Notes: generated from the sequence alone by a model not told the origin. DNA of 64,000 nt from Aricia agestis (GCF_905147365.1 NC_056406.1:6984501-7048500); one strand, 5' to 3'. Numbered from the stretch's first letter, positions 1-11,838 are shown. Program-made: numbers and translations.

Positions 1-2105
1 ATATTATAATGTTTCATGAAATAGAAGAATATTCTATTACAATAAATTGTACAATGTGTCCCGACACCGGTGTCCGATCCTTTAATGTCATGACCTATGG
101 CATATTATATCGACAAATTGGCCCTCAAATTTTTTCTCTCTCTCACGGTTGTAAAATGGCAGCCATTTTAGTTTTTCTCGGGCTTTCACACTAATCTGAC
201 CATTACTTCTCATGTAAATATCCTATGAAGAAAAAGAAGGTCTCATTTGATAGCTAAACTTGTGGACTACGCTTACACAGGCAATATGTTATAAATTTCG
301 TGGAATTACATATATAAAAACCAAAGTATAAGAAAAAAAATGTGTATTTTTTAATTAATGGCTTTTTGTGAAAAATCTACCACATTAAACTGTTTTTTTT
401 TTATTTTAAAAAGATAGAGGAGGTTTTTATCTTAAATAAATTCTTTACTTCAATGCTCTAAGTCAGATAGTTTAGAAGTTATAACGATTTTCCTATGAAG
501 GTCAGATTAGTATGAAGCCAGAGAAATTTTTTTTTTGTGGTTTTTGGGTAGTAGTAAAGGTAGGTAAGTGCAATAATAGCTGACTAGTGACTACTGAGTG
601 GTGGGCGTACAGCAAGGCTTTATCGTAGTTCTTAAAAACGATGGTGTTTTTTCGTTCGTATGAAAGGCAAAGGTTAAGGTAACCGTAAAAATATTATCTT
701 CCAATTACAAACAATTACAAAATTGTTGAATCAGTTTTAAAAAGTTAACTCGGGTTTTTTTGTGATTTTGGGTTAATATTTTTATGTCCACCAATTGAAA
801 GCTAAAAGCCAGAGGTTTGACCACTTATTTCTATCGTACGAGGAAAATCCACAATAATCATCAATTTAATTAAAATGCAAAACTTTTTATACAAACCGGT
901 GCGATTTTGCACGAATTCTGCAAAATACCTACTTCACACGTAAGTGACTTACTAAACTAGTTAAACGACTTTTTAAGTTTATAAAAAATATACTTACAGA
1001 ATAATTCAATTGATATTGTAATGATATAACTAGTCAAGAGTTTAGTTTTGAAGAATATAATATTTTCATGCTTGGCATTAAAGTAGGTACGATTTTTGAG
1101 CCACTAATTATTACTATAGAGGTACAGAAGATTTAAGGTTTTGATAATAGTAGATCGCTATCAAAGCCATAATAATATAATAATATGCTAAGATTGTTAT
1201 TAATCTGTGTCAATAATTAAGGGCAAGGTGAATGCTTGTTCAATAGTGTTACACTACTCTGGTCACTACCTATTCTCTTTATAACGTGTAAACTGTCAGT
1301 ACTCCATGACAATGCATCTCAATGGTATGAATAATTAGTAATTACTAATAAGTAATTACGTAAGTAATTACCTACTAATTACCCATATATTATATTTGTT
1401 ATTAACGATGTTAAAATTATTATACTTTTCTTTCTGAAACAATGATGATTGTCCCCGCAAATTACTCAAACAGAGTGTTAAATATCACCTTTAGTATAAA
1501 GTGTAAACTACTTACATATGTAATAATAGTAGGTACTAGGTAGGTATTGAATACAATGGCCAATAATACGTACAATTCTATACAATCAAATAAATTAAGT
1601 AGCTTTAAATTAAAATCAGTTCTATTTTCGTGTCTTCTTCGATCTTTTTATTAGTAACAGTTTTGTAGACTTCTTGCAAAACTGTACTAGCAACAAATCG
1701 TATTTTTATGGCAGAACTCAGCCGTGAGCCTGGACATTTTTAATAAGGTACTAAGTGCTAACTAGTACCTACCTAATTAATAATTAAATTATAAATACAA
1801 TGACAAAGTTAGCGACTAACTTTGATTGTAAACAAATCAGGTTATCCACTTTTAACCGGTTAAGTCTGGTTGATACTGGATAATACTTGGGGTAGTGGTT
1901 AGCAACAGCTCTACATTTTATATTATAAATAATAATAATAACATTATAAATAATAATGCATAAGTAAATAAAATCAATCAAGGGAATATTTCGCAAGTTC
2001 TGTGCGTGAATCATGTGCTCAAACTGGTTTCCACGAGACTTGTTACCAGGAACACATGAGAGAGCTGAAGTTCGATGGCCATCCCACCGTATGTGAAAGT
2101 GCGTA
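1..2105. other. AT-rich non-coding DNA, no gene or clear repeat
   Basis: Probably intron 1 of the left-hand transporter. Short open frames here (9-194, 1784-2014) have no recognisable content. A small imperfect palindrome of taattac motifs lies near 1330-1385. Confidence 0.4.
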
Positions 2106-2455
2106 TCTATACTAATATTATAAAGCGGAAGAGTTTGTTTGTTTGAATGCGCTAATCTCAGGAACTACTGGTCCGATTTAAAAAAAATCTTTCAGTGTTA
2201 GATAGCCCATTTATCAAGGAAGGCTATAGGCTATGAATTATCACTCTAAGACCAATAGAAGCGAAGAAACAGAGTAAATTGTGGTTTTCCACATTTTCCT
2301 CTGTTTCTTCGCTGACCGGGAAAATTATTTGAAGCCGCTTATCTCGCAAACTACCGGATGAATTTTTAAGTTTGGCACAGATGTAGAGTAGACCAAGTGA
2401 AGGGACATAGGCTATTTATTGCGGGAAAATGTACGGTTTCCGTAAAATTCCTAAT
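2106..2455 (+). mobile_element. Helitron copy, 3'-truncated (family C)
   Basis: Begins A|TCTATACTAATATTATAAAG, then the (TTTG) run, 'aatctcaggaactactggtc' and 'tcagtgttagatagcccatt'. These are shared with copies at 13928, 28130, 45173, 47187 and 58282. The GC-rich hairpin and CTAG end seen in full copies are missing. No coding capacity. Confidence 0.7.
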
Positions 2456-2570
2456 TAATAATTTCAATTCTAAGCATATTAATTAAACAAAACATAATCA
2501 CAATAATATTTGAAATGTTACGGTCGCCAACTATCTATCGACGCAACGGCTTTATATTATGAGTCTAGAT

Positions 2571-2947
2571 CAGAGGTTTCCAAACTCCTTTGTTTTGTGG
2601 CCCACTTTTAAGGTGTCGGTGCATACTGCGGAGTGCGGACCCCTGAAGAACCCCTTCTACAATAGTAATCCCCGAAACTTGCTATTATTTTAAGTACCTA
2701 ACGACAAATAATTATCCGCCTATGCCTAGAAAAATATAATTTAATGGCAGGTCTTTGTCATGTGGCACGTTGATAAGGCAGGGTTCGCCATCCCTTGTTG
2801 TTGTTGTTGTACACAAAAGTTCTTCACTGCTAACTAAATTAATTGACATGTGCCACCACCAACATTTTTTGTCAGGGCCAACGTAGACCCCCGTCTAGTC
2901 CCGCGTGGACCCCCGGGGGTCCGCCTGGACCACTTTGGGAATCACTG
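2571..2947. mobile_element. hAT-like MITE, 377 bp, 8-bp target duplication
   Basis: Ends CAGAGGTTTCCAAACT and (inverted) CAGTGATTCCCAAAGT match the CAGNG-type ends of hAT elements. It is flanked by a perfect direct repeat GTCTAGAT (2563-2570 and 2948-2955). There is no transposase, so it is non-autonomous. A (TTG)n run lies near 2799-2811. Confidence 0.85.
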
Positions 2948-3153
2948 GTCTAGATCGTGGCTTCATTAGCGATTATGCCCAAATGTGCGTTGCGCCTTCT
3001 TAACGAAAATCGCCCAAAGGATAGTGCACTGTGCAACAGTCATAGAGACTTAAGAAACTAAGAAAATACTTAGAAAAAAATCCTATACCTTTATTTAACA
3101 CGCGATTGCTATCACCTTTAAGTTAAGAATTGAGATGACATAGGAATCATATA

Positions 3154-3247
3154 CCCCGCGTTCCATTTGATGTTAAAAACGATCAAAACGCCTAAAAATA
3201 GGAGTCATTTTGAGCGTTTTGATCATAATATCAAATGGAACGCGGGG
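3154..3247. repeat. Foldback / hairpin element
   Basis: Perfect 18-bp arms CCCCGCGTTCCATTTGAT (3154-3171) and its complement (3230-3247), plus inner 11-bp arms 3181-3191 / 3214-3224. Likely a tiny MITE. Confidence 0.7.
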
Positions 3248-3597
3248 ATAATGTAGAAGAAGAGGTGTAAACTGTAAAGTATTGAGCAACATAGTCATTC
3301 ATGTTGCTACGAATTACGATCCTTACATAATGATACACCCACGCGGTCTGAATACTTACCGGTTACCGAGTTAATATAATTCGTCTCACGTGCAGACACC
3401 AACTTAATGGAACGATTTTATTATTTTAAACAATGAATCAATTGTTCAAGTCATCTGTCGATGTCTTTAGGTTGCGAGGAGAAAGAATTTCGGATCAATG
3501 CTTAAAAGAGGCTAGATTAAAAAGAGACGTCATTACAAAAAATCTCTAAATACATATATAGCGAGCTAAGAGAGCCCATATCAAACTTAAAAGTAAA

Positions 3598-3792
3598 CTA
3601 GCTATTTGACCGAGCTTTGCTCGGTATTCGATAAAACATGAATAAAATGACATTTTCTAAAAATGATTCCTAGCTAGATCGATTTATCGCCCCCGAAACC
3701 CCCTATATACTAAATTTCATGAAAATCGTTGAGCCGATTCCGAGATTACAATTATATATATACAAGAATTGCTCGTTTAAAGATATAAGATA
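3598..3792 (-). mobile_element. Helitron, non-autonomous (family D)
   Basis: Read on the minus strand it starts TCTTATATCTTTAAACGAGC and ends with hairpin CCGAGC-AAA-GCTCGG followed by TCAAATAG and CTAG|T. These are the classic Helitron termini. Related copies lie at 15010, 21410 and 42024. Confidence 0.75.
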
Positions 3793-5275
3793 AAGTATGT
3801 AACGGTCACATAGTAAACATTTGCCAAAATTCATCACAAAGTATTTATTTTCTGTTGCGTCAATATCTGCCATGTAATTTCTGGGGGTTTTACAGAAGTC
3901 GGAATAATCTAGGTACGGTAATAACAGCTTATCGGCTTTAGGAGTCGGATAAGAAGAAAGTTAGTAAACAGGTTCTACGCATGCGTCACACTGCTCACAC
4001 ACCAGCCTGAGGCCGGCTTCATGAGTGATAGGACAATGATACACTGCAGATAAATAACAGTTTCGTCTGCTACATAAACTTGGTCAAGTAGACCGTAGAG
4101 CCTAGTTCCTAGTTTACTTTGACAACATACAATCTCAAAACAAGGTACGTTTGACGACCTCCGTGTAGTTACGCGAGCGTCATGGAGGTTTTCTAGATTA
4201 GGTAAGACTAATAAAAAAATGCGTTTTTTATTTTAGCGGTGGGTTCAGAAACTGCAGCCCTTTTAAGGTTATGAAAAAGAAAATATATTTAGAAAATAGC
4301 TTTTTTAGGTAAATTATAATATAAGATTTTAGACAACAAGGACTAAATTATTTAGTATGAGTGCAACATAAAATATCTGCAAAGCTTAGCTAGGAAAATA
4401 TGAAGCTTTATTTTTCTATATTTTAAAATATCTCTACAGGCTTGCTTTACCTTTATCGTCAGTGCTTTATATGGAAGCTTCTTTGGGGTATGCTAAACCA
4501 TAGACTTAATATATACTGTCGTATGCCAAACATTCCCTATCTTAATCTGACAGATCCGAAAATATTTTAATATTTCAAAATAACTTTTTTTACATCCACC
4601 ACGTGAGGAATCTGATTTCTATACCATGATAACTAGACACATCACACATGTCGGAAGTCTATAGATACTCGTACAAGCTTAATCTGACTGACTGAATAAA
4701 GAAAAATAAAATAAAAAGACACGTCACACGCTCGAGCAAGTCGCGAAATCCCCTCTTCCCCTTCCCTACTATTAAGTAATTAAATGACAGAATATGACGC
4801 TTGTCGGTAACACGGACATGAGGAAAGAAAGACGAAAAAAGATTACTGATTGAGATCACAAATCCGAGTCAAGTGAGACTTGGTTTCAAATTTTTAAGCC
4901 TTGTTTAAGGCCTTATGACATGAGATATCAGATAAAATATGTTTATGGGACTGGACTTTGGAGGCTTATGCATAAAATTCTGTATATTTCCAGATGTAAA
5001 GATACAGATCGTGTCCAGCTCTTCAATGCAAAATCCACTCGCGTCTAGCGAGTGGATTTTTCCATTCCAGATTTATAATCTAGAAAATAGTTCTGTTAAT
5101 TTATTATTTAAAATGTCGACTATTTTAATAGCTGAATATCATGATAGTATTAATATGGTATGAATTTTTTAACAGCTTGCGGAAGTCTTCAAGACTCGTC
5201 AAGTATTAGTATTTAGTTTAAATTGCAATTAAAATACCGAACGATTATTTAATTGTTATAAACGTATATTTTAAT
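3793..5275. other. No gene; unique AT-rich DNA
   Basis: Holds a hairpin at about 5029-5060 (AAAATCCACTCGC with its complement) and a 39-bp segment near 4309-4347 that recurs inverted near 37670-37710. Nothing else was seen. Confidence 0.4.
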
Positions 5276-6134
5276 ATTAATAAGAGTACTCGGGCTATTG
5301 GACCCAAAAAATTGGCCCCATTGGGTCCAATGACTAGATATGAATTTTTAACATATTTTCATCTAGCGATTGGACCCACTTTTATGATCCATTGTTTTTG
5401 AAGTAGGGTTGGCACAAAAATAATCAGTTATAACCATAATATTATTTTGTATATTTAAAACTTAGAACACTCTCATTAACTTATATTATAATTACTACTA
5501 TTATGTACTTAAATCTACTGCATCGAATTACGTTTTAAAAAAATATCTTTAATATTATAATAATATTAAAAATACATATTAAGTGTTATTAATTTTGTAT
5601 TTAAACTAACGTTAATTATTACTGTTAAAGTCTTAACTAGTCAATCGGCGCGAGCGCGCGCGCCATGCACATTGTACAGTGTACTTGTTTCATAAAAAGT
5701 GCATTTTGCACAATAGGCATAGTGAGTGCGAGAGAGATGGCATTAATTTAACAAGTTTTCCCAGCTCAGTGATAAATTATGACGTCGGTTATAATTTTAA
5801 AGGTTATAATTTTATTAATAGTTTTAATGAATGTTACTACATTTAAGACTGATTTCAGGCATTTTTAATACTTGATTTATTATTATTATTATTAGTATAA
5901 AAAAACTGTTAAAACTATATTATACTTTTATAAAATAACCACAGAATTTACTTAACGTAACATCTAAGGATTATTTTTGTTAAAAAATTGTAATATTATT
6001 AAAAACTAAAAAAAAATGTATGGAACGTATTACTCATACTTTTTTAATTATAATATTATTACTTACTTAATAATATTATTTGAGTGACCTACTGGCAATT
6101 CTATTGTTCTTAAACCTAGTAAATTATAATATTA

Positions 6135-7002
6135 CTAGCTGTTGCCCGCGACTTCGTCCGCGTGGACTTTAGTTTAGCGCGCGGTGTCAAAAAAATTTGT
6201 GACAAATTTAAAAACTTTTTAAAACCCTGGTAAGTGGTACCCCTCTTAGGGCCGCGCTACACCGGAATGGCAGCGCTGAAAGTGCTCGCCTCGCCGCTGC
6301 CATTCCGGTGTAGCGCGGCCCTTTATTAATCAAAATACCCAAAAACAGCTGTGCAGTGTGCACATAATCTATACGAATATTATAAATGCGAAAGTATCTC
6401 TGTCTGTCTGTCTGTCAGTCTCGCTTTCACGCCAAACGCCAAAACTACCGAACCGATTGTAATGAAATTTTGTATACAGATAGTCTAAAGCCTGAGAAAG
6501 GACATAGGCTACTTTTTTACTGGAAAAAGGGTTGTTAGGGGGTGAAAATGCGTAAATTTGTTCAAATTAATTTAGTTCCAAAAATTCATAATAGATGGCG
6601 CCGTGCGTCTTCTACATCGCGCTGACGCTTGCTCAAAAGTCTTTCTATAAGAGGTGGTATCATCTTACATTTAAGTTTCGATTTTTTTCGATTGTTATAT
6701 CTATTCTACGGTATTAAATAACTCAGTACTTTATCTGTGCAGTGACGTAACCTTAAACCTATCAACGATAAATAGTTTATGGGTAAAGTTGTGTAATTGG
6801 GGGGCTAAATAAGCTTTAAAATTTGGCATAAAATATAAAGTTTAATATAAAAAAAATGAAATACTTATTGTATGCACACTGCACAGCTGTATTGATTTAA
6901 GGGGTACCAGGGTTTTTTTATAAAAGCTTTTGACACCAATTTTGTTGACATCGCGCTTTATAAACTGAAGTCCACGCGGACGAAGTCGCGGGCAACAGCT
7001 AG
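6135..7002 (+). mobile_element. Helitron copy with inverted duplication of its 3' end (foldback, 868 bp)
   Basis: 6368-7002 reads as a full Helitron: A|TCTATACGAATATTATAAAT, the (GTCT)n run at about 6400, a GC-rich hairpin and CAACAGCTAG|T. 6135-6363 is an inverted copy of its last 140 bp, so the whole is also flanked as TA...TA with about 110-bp TIRs. A related copy lies inverted at 56642-57090. Confidence 0.7.
6249..6321. mobile_element. Miniature palindrome nested in the Helitron arm
   Basis: Perfect 27-bp inverted arms (6249-6275, 6295-6321) beginning GGGCCGCGCTACACCGGAAT, loop 19 bases. It is absent from the matching arm at 6860-7002, so it is an insertion. TTA lies directly on the left. 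Confidence 0.75.
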
Positions 7003-7009
7003 TAACGAT

Positions 7010-7560
7010 AAGTATGATTAGTTCTATGTTACAATGAAGTAAAAATAAAACGCCATCTGTTGAATCGTATTAGAACTAAAATGTTCATTGCATCGATTTA
7101 TTTCTGGATTTTTTATAATATTATACATAAAATATATTTAAGTAAAAAATAAAACGCCATCTGTTTTCATATATTAGAATTAAAATGTTGATTTCATTGA
7201 TATATTTTCTGGATGGAATATAGGCCAACACGGTACACTTGAACTCCTTTATTTTAGAGCGCCTTCTGTTGTCAACTTTTCACATATATTAGAAATGCAG
7301 TAGGAGTTCTATATAATAAGATAAGATAGATTGATTATTATTATTATACCAAGTGATAATTTTACTAACCATAATATTCTAACGTATTAAAAACTATAAA
7401 CAAAAACATAATAACAAATAAGTATGATTAGTTCTATGTCACAATGAAGTAAAAAATAAAACGCCATCTGTTGAATCGTATTAGAACTAAAATGTTCATT
7501 GCATCGATATATTTCTGGATTTTTTATAATATTATACATAAAATATATTTAAGATTTTGA
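7010..7560. repeat. Direct repeats of about 130 bp
   Basis: 'aagtatgattagttctatgt' through 'ttttttataatattatacat' occurs at about 7010-7144 and again at 7422-7554, nearly identical. A shorter related unit lies at 7147-7215. Confidence 0.75.
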
Positions 7561-7561
7561 G

Positions 7562-7665
7562 ATTTTATTTTAATACACATCCAAGACCCAGGAACATTGA
7601 AAACTTTTTGCTCCGCCTGCGGGACTCGAACCCAGGACCCCCCAGATGAGCGCTGGCCACGCGCA
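7562..7665 (-). mobile_element. Fragment of tRNA-derived SINE
   Basis: Shares 'cccaggaac' and 'gaaaactttttg' and the B-box region (complement of gactcgaaccc) with the full SINE at 28423-28687. The A-box side is degraded. Confidence 0.55.
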
Positions 7666-7719
7666 ATGCGAATTCATTTTCATCGATATTTTCATGGAAA
7701 TAACATATTTTCCCACATC

Positions 7720-7860
7720 AAAATGTAGCCTATGTCCTTTCTCAGACTCTAGAATAACTGTGTACAAAATTTCATTGCAATCGGTTCAGTAGTTTTGGCG
7801 TGAAAGCGAGACAGACAGACAGACAGAGATACTTTCGCATTTATAATATTAGTATGGATT
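7720..7860 (-). repeat. (GTCT)n-carrying Helitron-type 5' fragment (family A)
   Basis: Minus strand begins TCCATACTAATATTATAAAT, then (GTCT)n, then 'cgctttcacgccaaaactac' as at 6377 and 57090. The 3' part is missing. Confidence 0.6.
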
Positions 7861-8324
7861 ATTACAATAACTAATTCACAATTACAAGGTACACCTAAGA
7901 AGTTATTTTATAATAAAACCTGTGATTTTATTTTATAGAAAAAAAATTACCTACTTTAGTTTTATTTCAATGTTTTTAAACAAAAGAAGTACGAAGAATC
8001 TTATGTTAGTTTTAAAATACTTTATTTTAATATTATTGGCCAAATATTGATTTATTTTCTATTATTTTTACTAATTGTTTGGAGTTTTAATTTGTCTTGA
8101 GCCTTGACCGATCTCAATAATTATTTTCATACAAAGTAATTATTATGCTTTTTATTCTAATCTACAACTTTTTTGCTGGCCCTACGGATATAAACCCGAC
8201 AGTCATAAAAAATAATTACTTGGGTCCAATCGCTAGATGAAAAAATGTTAAAAATTCATATTTAGTCATTGGACCCACTGGGTCCAATTTTTATGGGTCC
8301 AATAGCCCGAGTACTCATTAATAA

Positions 8325-9364
8325 CCTATAAATTGTGAGTTGGTTAAATGACTCACATGGTTTTATTAATTATTAGAACAAACCTACGCGTCAGTGACGT
8401 AACTTGACGCTCTGTCACTGACGCAGCTTTAACATTTTGTAGAGTACTTAAGCAATTATGTAGAGTCAGCAGTTTTTTGAATAAACTAAAATAACTACAT
8501 GAAAATAATTTGGCCATTGAGAATAAATTGTCAAATTAAAGACAGTAGCACTCGTATTACAAAGTTAATAGCTAACGGAAGTGTAGAATTTCTGCGGTCT
8601 AGGCACGGCTGAAGTTTATTTATAAATAAAGTTACAGTACCACTACTCAACCCGACAAGTTTTCACTTAGGTAGGTACGATTCTAGAATCCTATACATCC
8701 ATATTCATCCTATACATCCTATACCTACATCCTACTACCTAATGTCAGTTTCTAGCAATCTCTATCCGTTGTAGATTTACTTCATTTGTTTGAAACTTAT
8801 TGTTTGTTTACGAAATACATATAATTGTTTAAAAATATAAACGTAGCTACTATTAAAAAAATAATAGCCGCGTTTGAGGTTCTCGACCTATCTGAAGGTA
8901 GGGGAAAAGTAACTAGTACTGTTAACTGTTATATATTTAAGGTTACAAAAAGCCCTAAACCATAAAACAAATACTTTTTACTAGCAGTAAAGAGTTAAAA
9001 GTCCATAAGCCTTAAGAACTTACATGATAGGTACAAATATGAGTTCAAATTAAAGAAACAGGTATCCCACCAAAACATTTCATGTAAAACGTTGCCAAGA
9101 CGACCACATAAGGTTTGTCCTGTGAAAAGATCTCATGTAGAGCCAAGCTTCTGAATCTCCACGGGTAAATCTACTGACCCTAACTTCAATAAATTCTACT
9201 ACATATAAGAAATATCTTATATGGCTTCGCTACCGTCATAGTGGTGATGCGAATATTTAGTTTCTGATCTAAAGTAAGTATACTGTATATTTACGTAGGT
9301 ACATTAAGATGCGCTTGGAGGGAACGGGCAAAAGGTTATAAGCATTATTAGAAAATAAACTTAC
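8325..9364. other. No gene; AT-rich intron DNA
   Basis: Contains only a short hairpin (GCGTCAGTGAC..GTCACTGACGC, 8388-8424) and 'cctatacatc' repeats near 8690-8735. It ends at the donor of the exon at 9365. Confidence 0.4.
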
Positions 9365-9446
9365 CCATGATCGCCATTAGGAACTGGTTGGTGAGTCCGC
9401 CATTGAGTATTTTCGCCAGCCATATTAGAGGTTGTTCAATAAGCAT
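9365..9446 (-). CDS. First coding exon of a second, tandem Tret1-like transporter (partial gene)
   Basis: The exon 9500-9365 has acceptor tttattttcag|T and donor ATGG|GTAAGT. An ATG at 9446-9444 opens a frame of 27 codons plus one base, ending NGGLTNQFLMAIM|G. Exon 1 of the complete gene ends NGTRINQYMFAIL|. Both place NQ exactly six residues before a phase-1 intron and have similar N-terminal length (27 and 24). This is read as the start of a paralogue whose other exons lie left of the window. The frame is open back to the acceptor without another Met, so 9447-9500 is probably 5' UTR joined to an upstream non-coding exon. That upstream exon was not found. An ATG-TGC-TAG mini-ORF lies in this leader. 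Confidence 0.7.
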
Positions 9447-9664
9447 ACTGTATGCCGTATGGAGCTGTCTACTTGCTTCTAGCACATTTTCCTCTGTATA
9501 CTGAAATAAAATATTTTAGAATATAAACATATTGCATACTATATACGAATACGAGTATGGCCACGTTAAACTTTTTAAATACTTAGTTCTCTATAACTTT
9601 GTAGTCTCTACCTTCCAAAAACAACACTTCCACAGTTATAACTTATAACTATTACTTTAATATT

Positions 9665-10045
9665 TTTATTTTTTTTTATGAAATAAGGGGGCAAACGAGC
9701 AAACGGGTCACCTGATGGAAAGCAACTTCCGTCGCCCATGGACACTCGCAGCATCTGAAGAGCTACAAGTGCGTTGCCGGCCTTTTAAGAGGGAACAGGG
9801 TAATAGGGGAGGTTAAGGAAGAGAAGGGAAGGGAACAGGGGAGGGTAGAGAAGGGAAGGGAAGGGAATAGTGGAGGGTAGGGAAGGGAATAGAGTAGGGG
9901 ATTGGGCCTCCGGTAAACTCACTCACTCGGCGAAACACAGCGCAAGCGCTGTTTCACGCCGCTTTTCTGTGAGAACGTGGTATTTCTCCGGTCGAGCTGG
10001 CCCATTCGTGCCGAAGCATAGCTCTCCCAGGAATATAATAATTTA
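9665..10045 (+). mobile_element. Lepidopteran interspersed repeat ('gggcaaacgagcaaacgggt' family) with polypurine tract
   Basis: The fullest of three copies (others inverted at 26425-26560 and 63825-63985). The middle (about 9785-9905) is a G/A-rich run of GGGAAGGGAA and GGGGAGGG blocks. The end holds a hairpin (GAAACAGCGC-type, about 9934-9955). The open frame 9870-10061 through it is not considered a gene. Confidence 0.65.
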
Positions 10046-10138
10046 TAAGGCGATGAAATAAAAATATAATGAATAAACATTTATTTTTACACTTTACATC
10101 TATACATCTATACATCTATACATACATACATACATACA

Positions 10139-10170
<32 letters not shown>

Positions 10171-10744
10171 AATAAAATTGGAGTGTCTGTTTGTAATATT
10201 GAAAGAACCGTTTTTTACTCGATGCATATGAATGTATATAGGATACATACACCAAAACAACATTTTTTACAATTTTTGTCTGTATGTCTGTCTGTCTGTC
10301 TGTCTGTTTGTTCCGGCTAATCTCTGAAATGGCTGGAGCGATTATGACGGGACTTTTTTTGGCACATAGCTGATGTAGTAAGGCATAACTTAGGCTACTT
10401 TTTAACCGACTTCCGAAAAGGAGGAGGATATATTTCACTTTTTTATATTGGTTCGCGGACAACTCCGTCGTCTGTAGACCGATTACCAAAATTCTTTTGT
10501 TGTCGTATGAGATGTAGCCCGAATTTGGTAACATGATCACAAAAGTGGTGATCTGATGATGCAATCCATGAGAAATCGACAGGACTCCTTAAAATTTATA
10601 TGGAAACATATAGTGATTTTACGTTTTTCTGAAGGATTTTAAGCATAAACTACCAAAAAATAAGAATTTGCGCGGAAGTACACCCTGGTTCCGAAGGTGC
10701 TGTACAGAACTCTTGAATCCCTATAGATACAATATGTTCGGCAA

Positions 10745-10948
10745 TTTTTGCGTTGTTTCAAGAACTAAAAGCTTATTATTATGTCAATGTGTCAATAATA
10801 CTAAGCATCATCATCACTATAATTATGCCATGAATCATCAACATCATTTTTGCGTTGTTTCAACAACTAAAAGCTTATTATTATGTCAATGTGTCAATAA
10901 TACTATTCATCATCATCACTATAATTATGCCATGAATCATCAACATCA
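10745..10948. repeat. Tandem duplication, period 102 bp, two copies
   Basis: 'tttttgcgttgtttcaagaa' starts at 10745 and, with few changes, again at 10847. Each copy ends in a catcatcatcacta stretch. The same unit occurs once, inverted, near 28770-28880. Confidence 0.8.
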
Positions 10949-11333
10949 TTATCAAAAATCTTGCCTTTGATTATTATATTATTGTTCCACCGTTTGTTGA
11001 CTATTTATTTATATATTCAAAACTATTTTGTTGCTATTTAGTGTTTACTGTTTTGGAGTCCGTTGATATGGTAGGGCAGATATGTGCGACAGAGACGCCA
11101 CATTGTTTATAGAGTTACAATAACCCGAATTTGGTACAATGCTTACGAAAGTGGTGATCTGATACTGAAATTCGTGAGATATAGGGATAGGGAACTCCTG
11201 GATATTTTTTGGGACACACATAGACGCGTCAACTATTTCTGTATTCAATCTCCATATTTTTTTACCCCGTAGCAGCTAACTTTAGCGCAATTTCTATGTG
11301 CAATTTACTGATTTTTTTGTAGATCTAGATTAA

Positions 11334-11568
11334 ATGAACTAAAAAGTATTAAATAAGTAATTTATATTCTGTACTCAGTATTTCTGTTCTTAGCCTTCAT
11401 TATTTTGAAGTCGGTACCAACTACCAGCTAACCTAATCGCCAGTTCTATGACAAAATATAACTGCAACTTATAATATGACTGGTACCGACTTCAAATTAC
11501 ATAGTTAGATTAAGAACAGAAATACTGAGTACAGAATATGAATTATTAATTAATACTTTTTAGTTCAT
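11334..11568. repeat. Foldback element with about 85-bp arms
   Basis: The left arm 11334-11419 (atgaactaaaaagtatt ... gaagtcggtacca) pairs with 11481-11568. It shares the tip word 'ttttgaagtcggt' with the foldback at 44463-44625, so the two are probably related. Confidence 0.75.
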
Positions 11569-11838
11569 AGCAGAAAATTACTATTGTCTTTACCTTGCAA
11601 GTCGGTTTCAAATTTTGTTTAAAAAATAATAACTTTACTCTTATTCGTTATCCTTAAGATTTTCTATACAGTATTGGCGTTTTTATCTACAACTTAAGGT
11701 TCATGAAAAGTTATCAGATCAACTACTTAACAAGATCCCATTTTTACTATTTGGGTAAAGAAGGAGAAAATTTATCTTTTTCATTTTCTTTTTTTATCAC
11801 ATTTTGCTGACGCGGACGAAGTCGCGGGCAACAGCTAG

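Larger units (their letters stand above)
5284..8316. mobile_element. 3.03-kb non-autonomous DNA transposon with 95-bp TIRs and 8-bp TSD
   Basis: Left end 5284-5378 and right end 8222-8316 are inverted repeats with only a handful of mismatches, starting GAGTACTCGGGCTATTGGAC. A perfect 8-bp direct repeat ATTAATAA flanks it (5276-5283, 8317-8324). The TIRs contain repeated ATTGGACCCA / TTGGGTCCAA words, possible transposase-binding sites. No transposase frame was found. The 8-bp duplication fits hAT, P or Merlin, but the ends do not identify the superfamily. It carries a nested Helitron (6135-7002), direct repeats (7010-7560) and a SINE fragment (7562-7665). Confidence 0.85.
10099..11838 (+). 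mobile_element. Helitron, about 1.7 kb, non-coding (family B)
   Basis: Begins A|TCTATACATCTATACATC, then a (CATA)n microsatellite (about 10120-10168), 'taaaattggagtgtctgttt', (CTGT)n at 10279-10308, and 'aaccgacttccgaaaaggag'. It ends in a GC-rich hairpin and CAACAGCTAG|T at 11835-11838. It holds a 102-bp tandem duplication and a foldback. The open frames in it (10100-10564, 10668-10970) are repeat artefacts. Confidence 0.6.

Noticed and set aside
9870..10061. 63-residue plus-strand open frame ending SSPRN..
   Set aside because: Lies wholly in an interspersed repeat family with two other copies in the window.
10100..10564. 154-residue minus-strand open frame
   Set aside because: Runs through the (CATA)n and (CTGT)n microsatellites of a Helitron; repeat-derived low-complexity protein.
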